From assembly GCA_003339645.1 (NCBI GenBank), contig QNUV01000110.1, positions 56,623 to 120,622 of the forward strand: a stretch of 64,000 bases of DNA, read 5' to 3'. The notes beneath the pieces are model-generated. The model ran no database searches and was not told the DNA's origin. It worked only from the letters and a program-made list of their open reading frames with translations. A program made the translations under genes and the position numbers. Origin of the DNA: Microbacterium arborescens (GTDB taxonomy: Bacteria > Actinomycetota > Actinomycetes > Actinomycetales > Microbacteriaceae). Shown piece by piece: positions 16,567-24,657 of the stretch (position 1 is its first letter; every line of letters starts with the position of its first letter).

Positions 16567-18138
16567 ATGATGGTGCGCATGGATCCCGAGGCGGCGCCGA
16601 CGCTCGAGGTGCGCGGCGCCGACGTGCGCTTCGGCCCCGAGCAGGCGCTCGCGAACGTCGAGCTGCGGCTGTTCGCGGGCGAGGTGCACTCGCTGATGGG
16701 CGAGAACGGCGCGGGAAAGTCGACGCTCATCAAGGCGATCACCGGGGCGCTCCGCCTGGACGCCGGCGACATCCTGCTCGACGGGACGCCGGTGCACCTC
16801 GCGCGCCCCGCCGACGCGCTGGCGGCGGGTATCTCCACCGTCTACCAGGAGATCGACCTGCTGCCGAACCTCACGGTCGCCGAGAACCTCTCGCTCGGAC
16901 GTGAGCCGCGTCGGTTCGGGATGATCGATCACGGCGAGATGCGGCGACGCGCGGCGACCGCGCTCGAGTCCCTCGGGGTCTCCATCGACCCGGGTTCGCT
17001 GCTGTCGTCGCACTCGCTCGCGGTGCAGCAGCTCGTGGCCATCGCGCGGGCGGTGTCGGGCGCGAACCTCCGTGTGCTCATCCTCGACGAGCCGACCTCG
17101 AGCCTCGACGCCGATGAGGTCGCCGAGCTGTTCCGCGTCGTCCGCGAACTGACGGCCCGGGGCGTCGCCGTGCTGTTCGTGTCGCACTTCCTCGACCAGG
17201 TCTACGAGCTGTGCGACCGCGTCACGGTGCTGCGCGGAGGCCGGTTCGTCGGCGAGTACTCCACCACCGAGCTGCTGCGCGTCGAGCTCGTCGAGAAGAT
17301 GCTCGGCGACTCCGCCGCCCGGCTCGCCGCGATCGACGAGGACACCCCGCCTCCGAGCGAAGGCCCCCTCGTGCTGTCGGCCCGCGGTGCGCGCTCGGGC
17401 CGGACACGGCATCCGTTCGACCTGGAGCTGGTCGAGGGCGAGGTGATCGGTTTCGCGGGCCTGCTCGGCTCCGGGCGCACCGAGCTCGCCCGTGCGCTCA
17501 CGGGGGTCGACGGGCTCGACGAGGGCTCGGTGCTTCTGGACGGCGCCCCGCTCGGCGGGCGCGGGCCGCGGTCGGCGATCGGGCGGGGCGTCGTGTACTC
17601 GTCGGAGAACCGTCGCACCGAGGGCGTGCTGGGCGATCTCAGCGTGCTCGAGAACATCACGCTCGCCCTGCAGGCGCAGCGCGGCATCCTGCGTCCCGTG
17701 GGCGCCGCCCGCGCTCGCGAGCTCGCCCGGAGCTGGATCGAGGCTCTCAACATCCGGCCCGCCGACATCGACCGCCCGGTCCGGGAGCTCTCCGGCGGCA
17801 ACCAGCAGAAGGTGCTGCTCGCCCGGCTGCTCGCGCTGTCGCCGCGCGTCGTCGTGCTCGACGAGCCGACGCGCGGCATCGACGTGGGCGCGAAGGCCGA
17901 GGTGCAGCGGCTGGTCGGCGAACTCGCCGACAACGGTGTCTCCGTCGTCTACATCTCAGCCGAGCTCGACGAGGTGCTGCGCGTCTCGCACACCATCGCG
18001 GTCATCCGGGACGGCCGTATCGCCCACGTCCTGCCGGCCGCCGATCTGAACTCCGACCTGCTGATCGCGCTCGTGGCGCGCGCCGACGAGACCGCCGCCG
18101 AATCCGCCGCCGACAAGACCGAAGAGGCCGATGACTGA
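16567..18138 (+). CDS. Second sugar ABC ATP-binding protein (duplicated NBD)
   Basis: This 523-residue protein is a close paralogue of the ATPase at 12914, with the same duplicated nucleotide-binding layout. It has GENGAGKST, YQEIDLLPNL, LILDEPTSSLDADEV, GLLGSGRTELARAL and ELSGGNQQKVLLARLL. It has no second pair of permeases, so it may replace the first ATPase on the same permeases or serve permeases encoded elsewhere. ATGs at 16567 and 16579 are both possible; neither has a clear ribosome site, and the start sits just after a strong hairpin. Its stop overlaps the LacI gene by 8 bases. Confidence 0.9.
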   Translation: MMVRMDPEAAPTLEVRGADVRFGPEQALANVELRLFAGEVHSLMGENGAGKSTLIKAITGALRLDAGDILLDGTPVHLARPADALAAGISTVYQEIDLLPNLTVAENLSLGREPRRFGMIDHGEMRRRAATALESLGVSIDPGSLLSSHSLAVQQLVAIARAVSGANLRVLILDEPTSSLDADEVAELFRVVRELTARGVAVLFVSHFLDQVYELCDRVTVLRGGRFVGEYSTTELLRVELVEKMLGDSAARLAAIDEDTPPPSEGPLVLSARGARSGRTRHPFDLELVEGEVIGFAGLLGSGRTELARALTGVDGLDEGSVLLDGAPLGGRGPRSAIGRGVVYSSENRRTEGVLGDLSVLENITLALQAQRGILRPVGAARARELARSWIEALNIRPADIDRPVRELSGGNQQKVLLARLLALSPRVVVLDEPTRGIDVGAKAEVQRLVGELADNGVSVVYISAELDEVLRVSHTIAVIRDGRIAHVLPAADLNSDLLIALVARADETAAESAADKTEEADD

Positions 18139-19144
18139 CGCGCGCACGCCCCGGGCGGCGAACATCTTCGACGTCGCGAGACTGGCCGGTGTCTCGCACC
18201 AGACGGTCTCACGGGTGCTCAACGACATGCCGAACGTGCGGCCCGCGACGCGCGAACGCGTGGAGAAGGCGATCGCGCAGCTGCGCTACAGCCCCTCCCC
18301 CGCGGCTCGGGCGCTCGTGACCCGCCGCACCCGGACGATCGGCCTCATCACCCCCGGCACGGTCCAGTTCGGGCCGACGTCGGTCGCGACCCACTTCAAC
18401 TTCGCCGCGCGGTCGGAGCGCTACAACGTCGACGCGATCAGCTCGCCCGAGAGCGATGTCGTCGCCGTGCGCGCGGCGATCGACGGGCTGCTGCGGCAGC
18501 GCGTCGACGCCATCGTCCTCATCGTCGTCGATCTCGACGTGCTCGCCGCCGTACAGGGGCTCGAACTCGACATCCCGCTCGTCGCCGTCGCCGCCACCAG
18601 CCGCCCGCACCCGCAGCTCGTGGCGATCGACCAGTACCGCGGCGCGCGCAGTGCCGTGCGCCATCTCGCCGAGAGCGGGCACCGGCGCATCCATCACATC
18701 GCGGGCCCCGCCCGCAACCCCGATGCCGCCGAGCGCGTGCGCGGCTGGCGCGACGAGCTCGTCGCGAGGCGGCTGGACATCCCGCCGCTCACGTACGGCG
18801 ACTGGTCGGCGGCGAGCGGTTTCGGCATCGCCATCGAGAGCGACATCGCCCCGGGCGACGGCATCTTCGTGGGCAACGACCACATGGCGATCGGCGTGCT
18901 CTCCGCTCTGCGTGAGCGCGGCCTGCGAGTACCCGAGGACGTCGGCATCGTCGGCTTCGACAACGTCCCCGAGGCCGCCTTCCTCTACCCCGCCCTCACC
19001 ACCGTGGAACAGGACTTCCCGGCGCTCGGCGCCCTGATCATGCAGAAGGTGCTGCTCGTGGTGGAGCAGCCCGACGTCGTGACCGAGGCCACTCCGCTGC
19101 CGACCCGCCTCATCGTCCGGCAGTCGTCGGTCTCGGACGGCTGA
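18131..19144 (+). CDS. LacI-family transcriptional regulator of the furanose importer
   Basis: This 337-residue regulator has an N-terminal LacI helix-turn-helix (NIFDVARLAGVSHQTVSRVL, about residues 11-30) with the hinge region SPSPAARALV, and a sugar-binding effector domain: AIDQYRGARSAVRHLAESGH, IFVGNDHMAIGVLSAL, VGIVGFDNVPEA. It overlaps the second ATPase by 8 bases. It most likely represses the importer through the AGCGCT-centred palindromes at 11684 and 11784, released by the transported sugar; that link is inferred from family behaviour and proximity. Confidence 0.92.
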   Translation: MTDARTPRAANIFDVARLAGVSHQTVSRVLNDMPNVRPATRERVEKAIAQLRYSPSPAARALVTRRTRTIGLITPGTVQFGPTSVATHFNFAARSERYNVDAISSPESDVVAVRAAIDGLLRQRVDAIVLIVVDLDVLAAVQGLELDIPLVAVAATSRPHPQLVAIDQYRGARSAVRHLAESGHRRIHHIAGPARNPDAAERVRGWRDELVARRLDIPPLTYGDWSAASGFGIAIESDIAPGDGIFVGNDHMAIGVLSALRERGLRVPEDVGIVGFDNVPEAAFLYPALTTVEQDFPALGALIMQKVLLVVEQPDVVTEATPLPTRLIVRQSSVSDG

Positions 19145-19193
19145 GCTCCGCGCTCCCAGCGTTCTCGTGACCGGGTGCGGCACGATCGTTCCC

Positions 19194-20081
19194 ATGGTCT
19201 CTCGATCCCGGATGCGGCGGCGACGTCGGCGGATCGGGATCGCCGCGGTCCTCGTTCTGGTCCCCGTGCTGCTGGTCACGGTGATTGTGGCGATCGGCGT
19301 GACCGCGACGAACCTCGCGATGCGTCCGGGCGACGCGCGGCCGGGCGAACAGCCGCGCTCCCTCCCGCCGAACGCGGGGGCCATCGACCCCGGCAACCTC
19401 ATCGACGACGCGCTGTTCTTCGATCGCGACGCGCTCTCCGCCGCCGAGATCCAGGACTTCCTCGACGACCGCATCGGCGAATGCGTGAACGGGGCGTGTC
19501 TGAATGTCGCGACCGCCGGCATCTCGTCGCGCGAGGCGCGCGTGTCCGAGCGCACGGGCGAGGTCATCTGCCGAGCGATCGAGGGCGGCGAGCTGTCCGT
19601 CGCGGAGATCATCCACCGTGCGCAGGAGGCCTGCGGGATCTCGGCCCGCGTCATCCTCGTGACCCTCCAGAAGGAGCAGTCTCTGGTCGAGGGACGCGCG
19701 GCCCGGGCACCGTCGGAGGGCCGGCTGCGTGCGGCGATGGGCGCCAGCTGCCCCGACACCGCCCCCTGTGATCCGCAGTACGACGGCGTCGGCGCGCAGA
19801 TCGTCGCCGGGGCGACCGACCTGGCCTCGTACCGGGCGTCGGACTTCATGCGCCAGCCCGGCACGCATTTCATCGCCTTCCACCCCGACCCCGCGTGCGG
19901 CGGGACGGATGTCGCGATCGAGAACGACGCGACGGCGGCGCTGTACAACTACACGCCCTATCAGCCCGACCCGGCCGCGATGTCGGCGGGCTGGGGCCCG
20001 GGCGGCCCCTGCTCGTCGTACGGCAACCGCAACTTCAGTTACTACTTCGCGCTGTGGTTCGGTTCGGTGCGAGCCGGATGA
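19194..20081 (+). CDS. Membrane-anchored secreted protein of unknown function
   Basis: This protein of about 295 residues starts with a basic stretch (RSRMRRRRRRIG) and one hydrophobic segment, VLVLVPVLLVTVIVAIGVTA, so it is anchored with its bulk outside. The external part has LIDDALFFDRDALSAAEIQD, CVNGACLN, ISARVILVTLQKEQSLV and YNYTPYQP, with several paired cysteines. I recognise this layout from uncharacterised actinobacterial secreted proteins; the LQKEQSLV helix recalls lysozyme-like folds, but I see no proven active site. A GTG at 19167 would add nine residues. It lies between LacI and the MprF-like gene on the same strand. Confidence 0.6.
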   Translation: MVSRSRMRRRRRRIGIAAVLVLVPVLLVTVIVAIGVTATNLAMRPGDARPGEQPRSLPPNAGAIDPGNLIDDALFFDRDALSAAEIQDFLDDRIGECVNGACLNVATAGISSREARVSERTGEVICRAIEGGELSVAEIIHRAQEACGISARVILVTLQKEQSLVEGRAARAPSEGRLRAAMGASCPDTAPCDPQYDGVGAQIVAGATDLASYRASDFMRQPGTHFIAFHPDPACGGTDVAIENDATAALYNYTPYQPDPAAMSAGWGPGGPCSSYGNRNFSYYFALWFGSVRAG

Positions 20082-20144
20082 GGATTCCCGCCGGATAAGT
20101 GCCCGCTGTGCGCCTGCTCTGCGCGCACAGGGGGAACCACTATC

Positions 20145-22703
20145 GTGCGTCAGGTGACGACATCCCCCCGCGACCTGCGTTCGCTCACCGCGGGCGCCGG
20201 CTCCTGGCTGCGCCACCGACCGGTGACGATCCTGATCGCCGTTCTCACGATCGGGCTGAGTGTCGCGGGGCTGATCTTCGAGCCGATCGACTGGGGCTTC
20301 ATCCCCGCCCAGGACGCCGGTGGCGTCGGCGCGGCGACGCGTCACTGGTGGAGCTCCGTGACCTCGTTGTTCGTCGTCGAGACGGTGCCGGCGCTCATCG
20401 TGTTCGTCGTTCTCGTGCTCGTGGTGGTGGGCGCCGCCGAACGGGCGATGGGAAGCGTGCGTACCGTGATCGCGTACCTCGTCGGCGGCGTCGCGGCCTC
20501 CTTCCTCGGTTTCGCGATCGACCTGTTCGAGCAGACCTACCTCGCCGGCATCCCGTTGAACGCCCCGGCCGTCGACGTGTTCTCCCCCACCGCCCCGCTG
20601 CTCGCGACGGCCATGGCGGCCAGCTCGTTCTTCGGCACGATCTGGCGGCGTCGAACTCGGCTGCTGGCGGTGCTCTCGGCCGTGACCCTCTATCTCTACT
20701 CGGGCGGCGCCAACGACCTGTTCTCGCTCCTCGCCGTGCCGGTGGGGTTCGCGCTCGGCTTCGCGCTCGGTGGACGCAGCAGCGGTTTCCGCCTCGTGCG
20801 CAGCTCGTACTACGAGAAGCGGGTGCTCCTCGCTGCCATCGTCGCGATCACCGCGATCGGCCCGGTCGTCGCCACCGCCTCGGGGTCGGGCGCGGGCCTG
20901 CTCTCGATCTACGGCTATCTCTCGATCGACCCGCTGAGCATCGTCGACGGCCAGGTGTGCGCATTCGGCTCGGCCGGCGCCCCCTGCCCCGATGACTTCT
21001 CCTCCATCTCCGATCTGCAGGGGTGGTCGAGCGTCGTGGCGCTGCTTCCGCTGATCGTCCTCCTGCTCGCGGCGCGGGGCATCCGCAACGGCCGGCGTAT
21101 CGCGCTCGAGGTCGCCGTCGCGATCAACCTCGCGATGTTCGCCGGCATGCTCTACACGTTCTTCGTGATCGAGCCCGACACCGTCGCCGCCATCGGCGAG
21201 GCCGTCAATGCCGAGACCGCGGATTTCGTGTGGCAGACCCTCACCGGGGTGATCGTCGGCGCGATCGTGCCCTTGGGCGTGGCGATCGTGCTGATCCTCT
21301 TCCGGGGAGCCGCCCGGGTGACGACCACCGCCGCGGCCAAGCGCACGTTCGTCCTGACGATCGTGATCGGAACGGCGGCGACGCTCGTCGTCTCGTTCGT
21401 CGGAACGCTCCTGATCGCCGACGGCTTCCAGCCCGGGGTCGACGCGCTGATGGTGTTGCGCGCGTTGCCCCTGCGTCTCGTGCCGCCGACCCTCATCCCC
21501 TCGGACATCATCGAGTTCGTGCCCGAGTCCGGTGCCGCGCAGGCGATGTGGTACCTCCCGTCGCTGGTGTTCTGGCTGATTCTGGTCGTCGCTGTCGCAC
21601 GCGTGCTCGTCGACTCGCGCACCGTGCTCGACGCGCCCGACCGGCTGCGCGCCCGGGGCGTGCTCGAACGCGGTGGCGGCGACACGCTGTCGTTCATGTC
21701 GACGTGGCGCGGCAACTCCTACTGGTTCGCCCCCGGTGCCGACGCCGCGATCGCCTACCGCGTGCGCGGCACGATCGCGGTGACCCTCGGCGGTCCGTTC
21801 GGGCCCGACCACGACCGGCCCGACGTGGTGTCGGGCTTCGTGGAGTTCTGCGGCGCACACGGCTGGACGGCGGTCTTCTACAGCGTCGACGCGCGCGAGG
21901 GCAGCGTCTTCGACCACCTCGGCTGGCAGCGGATGCCGGTGGCCGAGGAGGCCGTGCTGCGCCTGCCCGACTGGAACACGGCGGGCAAGAAACGGCAGGA
22001 CATCCGCACTGCGACCAACCGGGCCTCGCGCGAAGGGATCGCCGCCGTGTGGACGTCGTGGCGGGAGCTCACCTCGAGCCAGCACGCTCAGATCCGCGAG
22101 ATCTCCGAGGGCTGGGTCGCCGACCGCTCGCTGCCCGAGATGGAGTTCACTCTCGGCGGCGTCGACGAGCTCGACGACCCGGCCGTGCGGGTGATGATGG
22201 CGGTGCACGAGAGCGGCCGGATCGAGGCCGTCACGAGCTGGCTGCCGATGTTCGAGCACGGAGCCGTGACGGGTTACACCCTCGATTTCATGCGCCGGCG
22301 TGGCGACGCGATGAACGGGATCATGGAATTCGTCATCGGCGCCGCCGCCGACCGGATGAAGAGCGACGGGCTCGGGCTGCTGAGCCTGTCGGGCTCGCCG
22401 CTGGCCTCGACGCAGCTCGGCGATGACGCCGAGCGCACCAACGTCGCGCGACTGCTCGACCTGCTGGGCGGGCTGCTCGAGCCGGCCTACGGGTTCCGGT
22501 CGCTGCTGAACTTCAAGCGCAAGTTCCAGCCCGAGTTCGTCCCGCTGTGGGCCGTGTACCCCGACCCCGCGATGCTGCCGGCGCTGGGCGTCGCTCTGAC
22601 GCGGTGCTACCTGCCCACCCTCACCCTCGGGCAGGCGGTACGGATGGCGGGGTCGCTGCGCGAGCCCGCCGTCAGCGGCCGAGCCCCCAGTGATCGGCGA
22701 TGA
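20145..22703 (+). CDS. MprF-like phosphatidylglycerol aminoacyltransferase (DUF2156)
   Basis: This 852-residue protein resembles bifunctional lipid aminoacyltransferases, which move an amino acid from tRNA onto phosphatidylglycerol or diacylglycerol and lower membrane negative charge. The first 510 residues or so hold many membrane segments, with a rhomboid-like opening part (AERAMGSVRTVIAYLVGG). The C-terminal DUF2156 catalytic domain has FMSTWRGNSYWFAPGADAAI, VTLGGPFGPDHDR, KRQDIRTATNRASREGI and YGFRSLLNFKRKFQPEFVPL. The transferred amino acid cannot be read from sequence. GTG codons at 20145 and 20154 are both possible starts. The 3' end overlaps the convergent esterase by 32 bases. Confidence 0.82.
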   Translation: MRQVTTSPRDLRSLTAGAGSWLRHRPVTILIAVLTIGLSVAGLIFEPIDWGFIPAQDAGGVGAATRHWWSSVTSLFVVETVPALIVFVVLVLVVVGAAERAMGSVRTVIAYLVGGVAASFLGFAIDLFEQTYLAGIPLNAPAVDVFSPTAPLLATAMAASSFFGTIWRRRTRLLAVLSAVTLYLYSGGANDLFSLLAVPVGFALGFALGGRSSGFRLVRSSYYEKRVLLAAIVAITAIGPVVATASGSGAGLLSIYGYLSIDPLSIVDGQVCAFGSAGAPCPDDFSSISDLQGWSSVVALLPLIVLLLAARGIRNGRRIALEVAVAINLAMFAGMLYTFFVIEPDTVAAIGEAVNAETADFVWQTLTGVIVGAIVPLGVAIVLILFRGAARVTTTAAAKRTFVLTIVIGTAATLVVSFVGTLLIADGFQPGVDALMVLRALPLRLVPPTLIPSDIIEFVPESGAAQAMWYLPSLVFWLILVVAVARVLVDSRTVLDAPDRLRARGVLERGGGDTLSFMSTWRGNSYWFAPGADAAIAYRVRGTIAVTLGGPFGPDHDRPDVVSGFVEFCGAHGWTAVFYSVDAREGSVFDHLGWQRMPVAEEAVLRLPDWNTAGKKRQDIRTATNRASREGIAAVWTSWRELTSSQHAQIREISEGWVADRSLPEMEFTLGGVDELDDPAVRVMMAVHESGRIEAVTSWLPMFEHGAVTGYTLDFMRRRGDAMNGIMEFVIGAAADRMKSDGLGLLSLSGSPLASTQLGDDAERTNVARLLDLLGGLLEPAYGFRSLLNFKRKFQPEFVPLWAVYPDPAMLPALGVALTRCYLPTLTLGQAVRMAGSLREPAVSGRAPSDRR

Positions 22704-23976
22704 TCTCGAGACCCTGCTGGAAGATGTAGGTCCACGAGGTCGCATCGTGGGCGCTCCCCTGCGCCTCGACGTAGGTGGCATCCATCCCCGCGGCCTGCGC
22801 GGCCCGGTAGATCCGCTGCACGCCCGGGAGGAACCCGGCGTCGTTGCTCCCGACGCCGAAGACGGCGGTCATGCCGCGGTACGGCGCGTGGGCCGCCATG
22901 ATCGCGGCGGGCTTGGCCGCCTCGTAGGCTGCCCGGTCGCCGCCGAAGCCCTGCGCGATCGTCGTCGCCTCGTCACCCAGCGAGGGGAACTCCTCGCCCG
23001 AGGCGTCGAGGATCGCGCTGAAGAGCTCGGGGTGGGCCGAACCGAGCTGGATGGAGCAGGTGCCGCCCTGCGACAGGCCGCCGATGCCCCAGAAGTCGGG
23101 GGCGTCCAGAACCGGCAGGTTGGCTTTGATCCAGGTCGGCACGTCGACCGTCAGGTAGGTCGCCGAGTTGCCCAGCGGCGAATCGATGCACATCGGGTTG
23201 GCGTCGGGCGAGCCGAGCTGATCGGGCGAGACGACGATCGGGGCGAGGCCGTCGTGCGCCGACGCGTAGGCGTCGAGCGACTGCTGCAGGTGGGCGGCGA
23301 TCAGCGGATCCTGGGGCTGACCGGGCTGTCCGGACAGCACGATCAGCACGGGCAGCAGCGGCGGGTTGTCGGTGAGGGCTGCGGGCGGGCGGTAGATGAC
23401 GGCCGGGCGGGCGGTGAAGCCGGACGCCGTCGCGGGGATCGTGACCGTGCCGACCTCGCCGGTCGAGGGCATCCCGTCGGGGGCGGTCCAGTCGGCGATC
23501 GTCGGACGGTCGGCGTTGCTGTCGAGCGACGGCAGGTCAGCGGAACCGAATGCGGGCATCCCGAGGGCGAGGCGGACGGTCGGGTACTGTCCGAACGCGA
23601 TGTTCACGCCCATGGCTGCGGTGAGCGCGAAGAGCACGATCGCCAACGGCGCGGCGACGGCCCGGCGCCAGGTGGGACGCCAGAGCGACACCAGGGCGAC
23701 CCCGATGGCGGCGAACCCGAGCGCGATCCACATCCGCGAGTCGGCCGTGAGGACAACGCCGAACAGGTCGTACTGGTCCGCCAGCAGCCAGGTCAGGCCG
23801 ATGCCCAGGAGTCCTGCGACGACCGCCGCCGTCGCCGCCGTCATCGTCCAGCGCCGGCGCAGCCAGCGGTTGCTCGGCCGCAGCACGACGAGGAGGACGA
23901 ACGCGAGGGCAGCCGCGATGCACGTCCCGACGACGGCCGGCCCGGAGAGGATGTTCGTGTCGAGCAGCCAGTTCAC
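22672..23976 (-). CDS. Membrane-anchored alpha/beta-hydrolase esterase (antigen-85-like)
   Basis: This 434-residue protein has four N-terminal hydrophobic segments in about residues 10-140, followed by an extracellular alpha/beta-hydrolase domain. The nucleophile elbow is WGIGGLSQGG with Ser in GLSQG, and a late His is in GSAHDATSW, as in the esterase D / mycolyltransferase-like family. Two cysteines (MCIDS, GTCSIQ) could pair. It converges on the MprF-like gene with a 32-base overlap. Aminoacyl-lipid hydrolases partner such synthases in other bacteria, so removing amino acids from lipids is an attractive but unproven role. Confidence 0.75.
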   Translation of the reverse strand: MNWLLDTNILSGPAVVGTCIAAALAFVLLVVLRPSNRWLRRRWTMTAATAAVVAGLLGIGLTWLLADQYDLFGVVLTADSRMWIALGFAAIGVALVSLWRPTWRRAVAAPLAIVLFALTAAMGVNIAFGQYPTVRLALGMPAFGSADLPSLDSNADRPTIADWTAPDGMPSTGEVGTVTIPATASGFTARPAVIYRPPAALTDNPPLLPVLIVLSGQPGQPQDPLIAAHLQQSLDAYASAHDGLAPIVVSPDQLGSPDANPMCIDSPLGNSATYLTVDVPTWIKANLPVLDAPDFWGIGGLSQGGTCSIQLGSAHPELFSAILDASGEEFPSLGDEATTIAQGFGGDRAAYEAAKPAAIMAAHAPYRGMTAVFGVGSNDAGFLPGVQRIYRAAQAAGMDATYVEAQGSAHDATSWTYIFQQGLEIIADHWGLGR

Positions 23977-24043
23977 ATCGACCTCCCGAGGACGGCGCCG
24001 CGCCGCAGTGGCGCGACGGGCTCACCGCCCCGCCCCACAGCGT

Positions 24044-24083
24044 AAACCGGGCCGCGTGCTCGCCTGCGCACGCGGCCCGGTTT
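24044..24083 (-). terminator. Terminator of the mannosidase/ASCH operon
   Basis: Perfect 16-base arms AAACCGGGCCGCGTGC (24044-24059) and its complement (24068-24083) enclose an 8-base loop. Read leftwards the right arm ends in GGTTTA, giving a short T run; read rightwards it ends TTTT. It lies just past the last gene of the leftward N-glycan operon (stop at 24142) and before the esterase start, so it can work in both directions. Confidence 0.85.
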
Positions 24084-24141
24084 TCGCGGCGGTTTCATCA
24101 GCTGCGCGACGGCCGCGGACCGGCGAACTCGGGCTGCGGAC

Positions 24142-24657
24142 TCAGTCGGCGTGCTCGGGCGGCCACACGACCGAGAAACGTTCGAAGACGATGTCCTCGT
24201 CCTCCGACCACTCGGCGCCACGGGCCGCCGCGACGCGCGTCCAGTAGCGCCGGTGCTCGCGCTGCCAGCTCTCCAGCGAGAGGTCGTCCTCCCCCTCGTC
24301 GGCGGCGAAGGCGGCGTCCGCGCTCGCGAACGGCCCGAGGCGCAGCTCTGTGGTGCGGATGACGATGCGCGGGGCGCCCGTGCTGTCGCAGGCGATCCAG
24401 TGCGAGCCGATCCGCGGGATGAGGTCGCCCCGCGCGACGAAGTCGGCGACGAGCTCGGCGGTCGCGCGCTTGCCGCCCGCGAGGACGATGCCCAGCAGCT
24501 CGTCGGCCAGCCGAGCGTTGTCGCCGAAGTGCTCGACCGTGTACTCGGGAGCCGCGAGGACGGCCTCGGGATGCGCGGACCGGTACTGCTCCCACATCGC
24601 CGCGGCCGCGGCCTCGTCGAGGGGCAGGGCGCGGGAGGACCCGGTGGTCTCGGTCAT
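24142..24657 (-). CDS. ASCH-domain protein
   Basis: This 171-residue cytoplasmic protein matches ASCH-fold proteins, thought to bind RNA or nucleosides: MWEQYRSAHPEAV, DELLGIVLAGGKRATAELV, IGSHWIACDSTGAPRIVIRT and WTRVAAARGAEWSEDEDIVFERF. Some members hydrolyse acetylated cytidine; that activity is not shown here. The ATG at 24657 overlaps the GH38 stop by 4 bases, making it the last gene of the N-glycan operon before the terminator. Nothing in it suggests a link to sugars, so it may be a passenger. Confidence 0.85.
   Translation of the reverse strand: MTETTGSSRALPLDEAAAAAMWEQYRSAHPEAVLAAPEYTVEHFGDNARLADELLGIVLAGGKRATAELVADFVARGDLIPRIGSHWIACDSTGAPRIVIRTTELRLGPFASADAAFAADEGEDDLSLESWQREHRRYWTRVAAARGAEWSEDEDIVFERFSVVWPPEHAD

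Noticed and set aside
19110-22781. A 1223-codon open frame on the minus strand
   Set aside because: It lies antisense to the secreted protein and MprF-like genes, is full of Arg/His/Gly/Asp low-complexity sequence and matches no family; it is a high-GC shadow frame.
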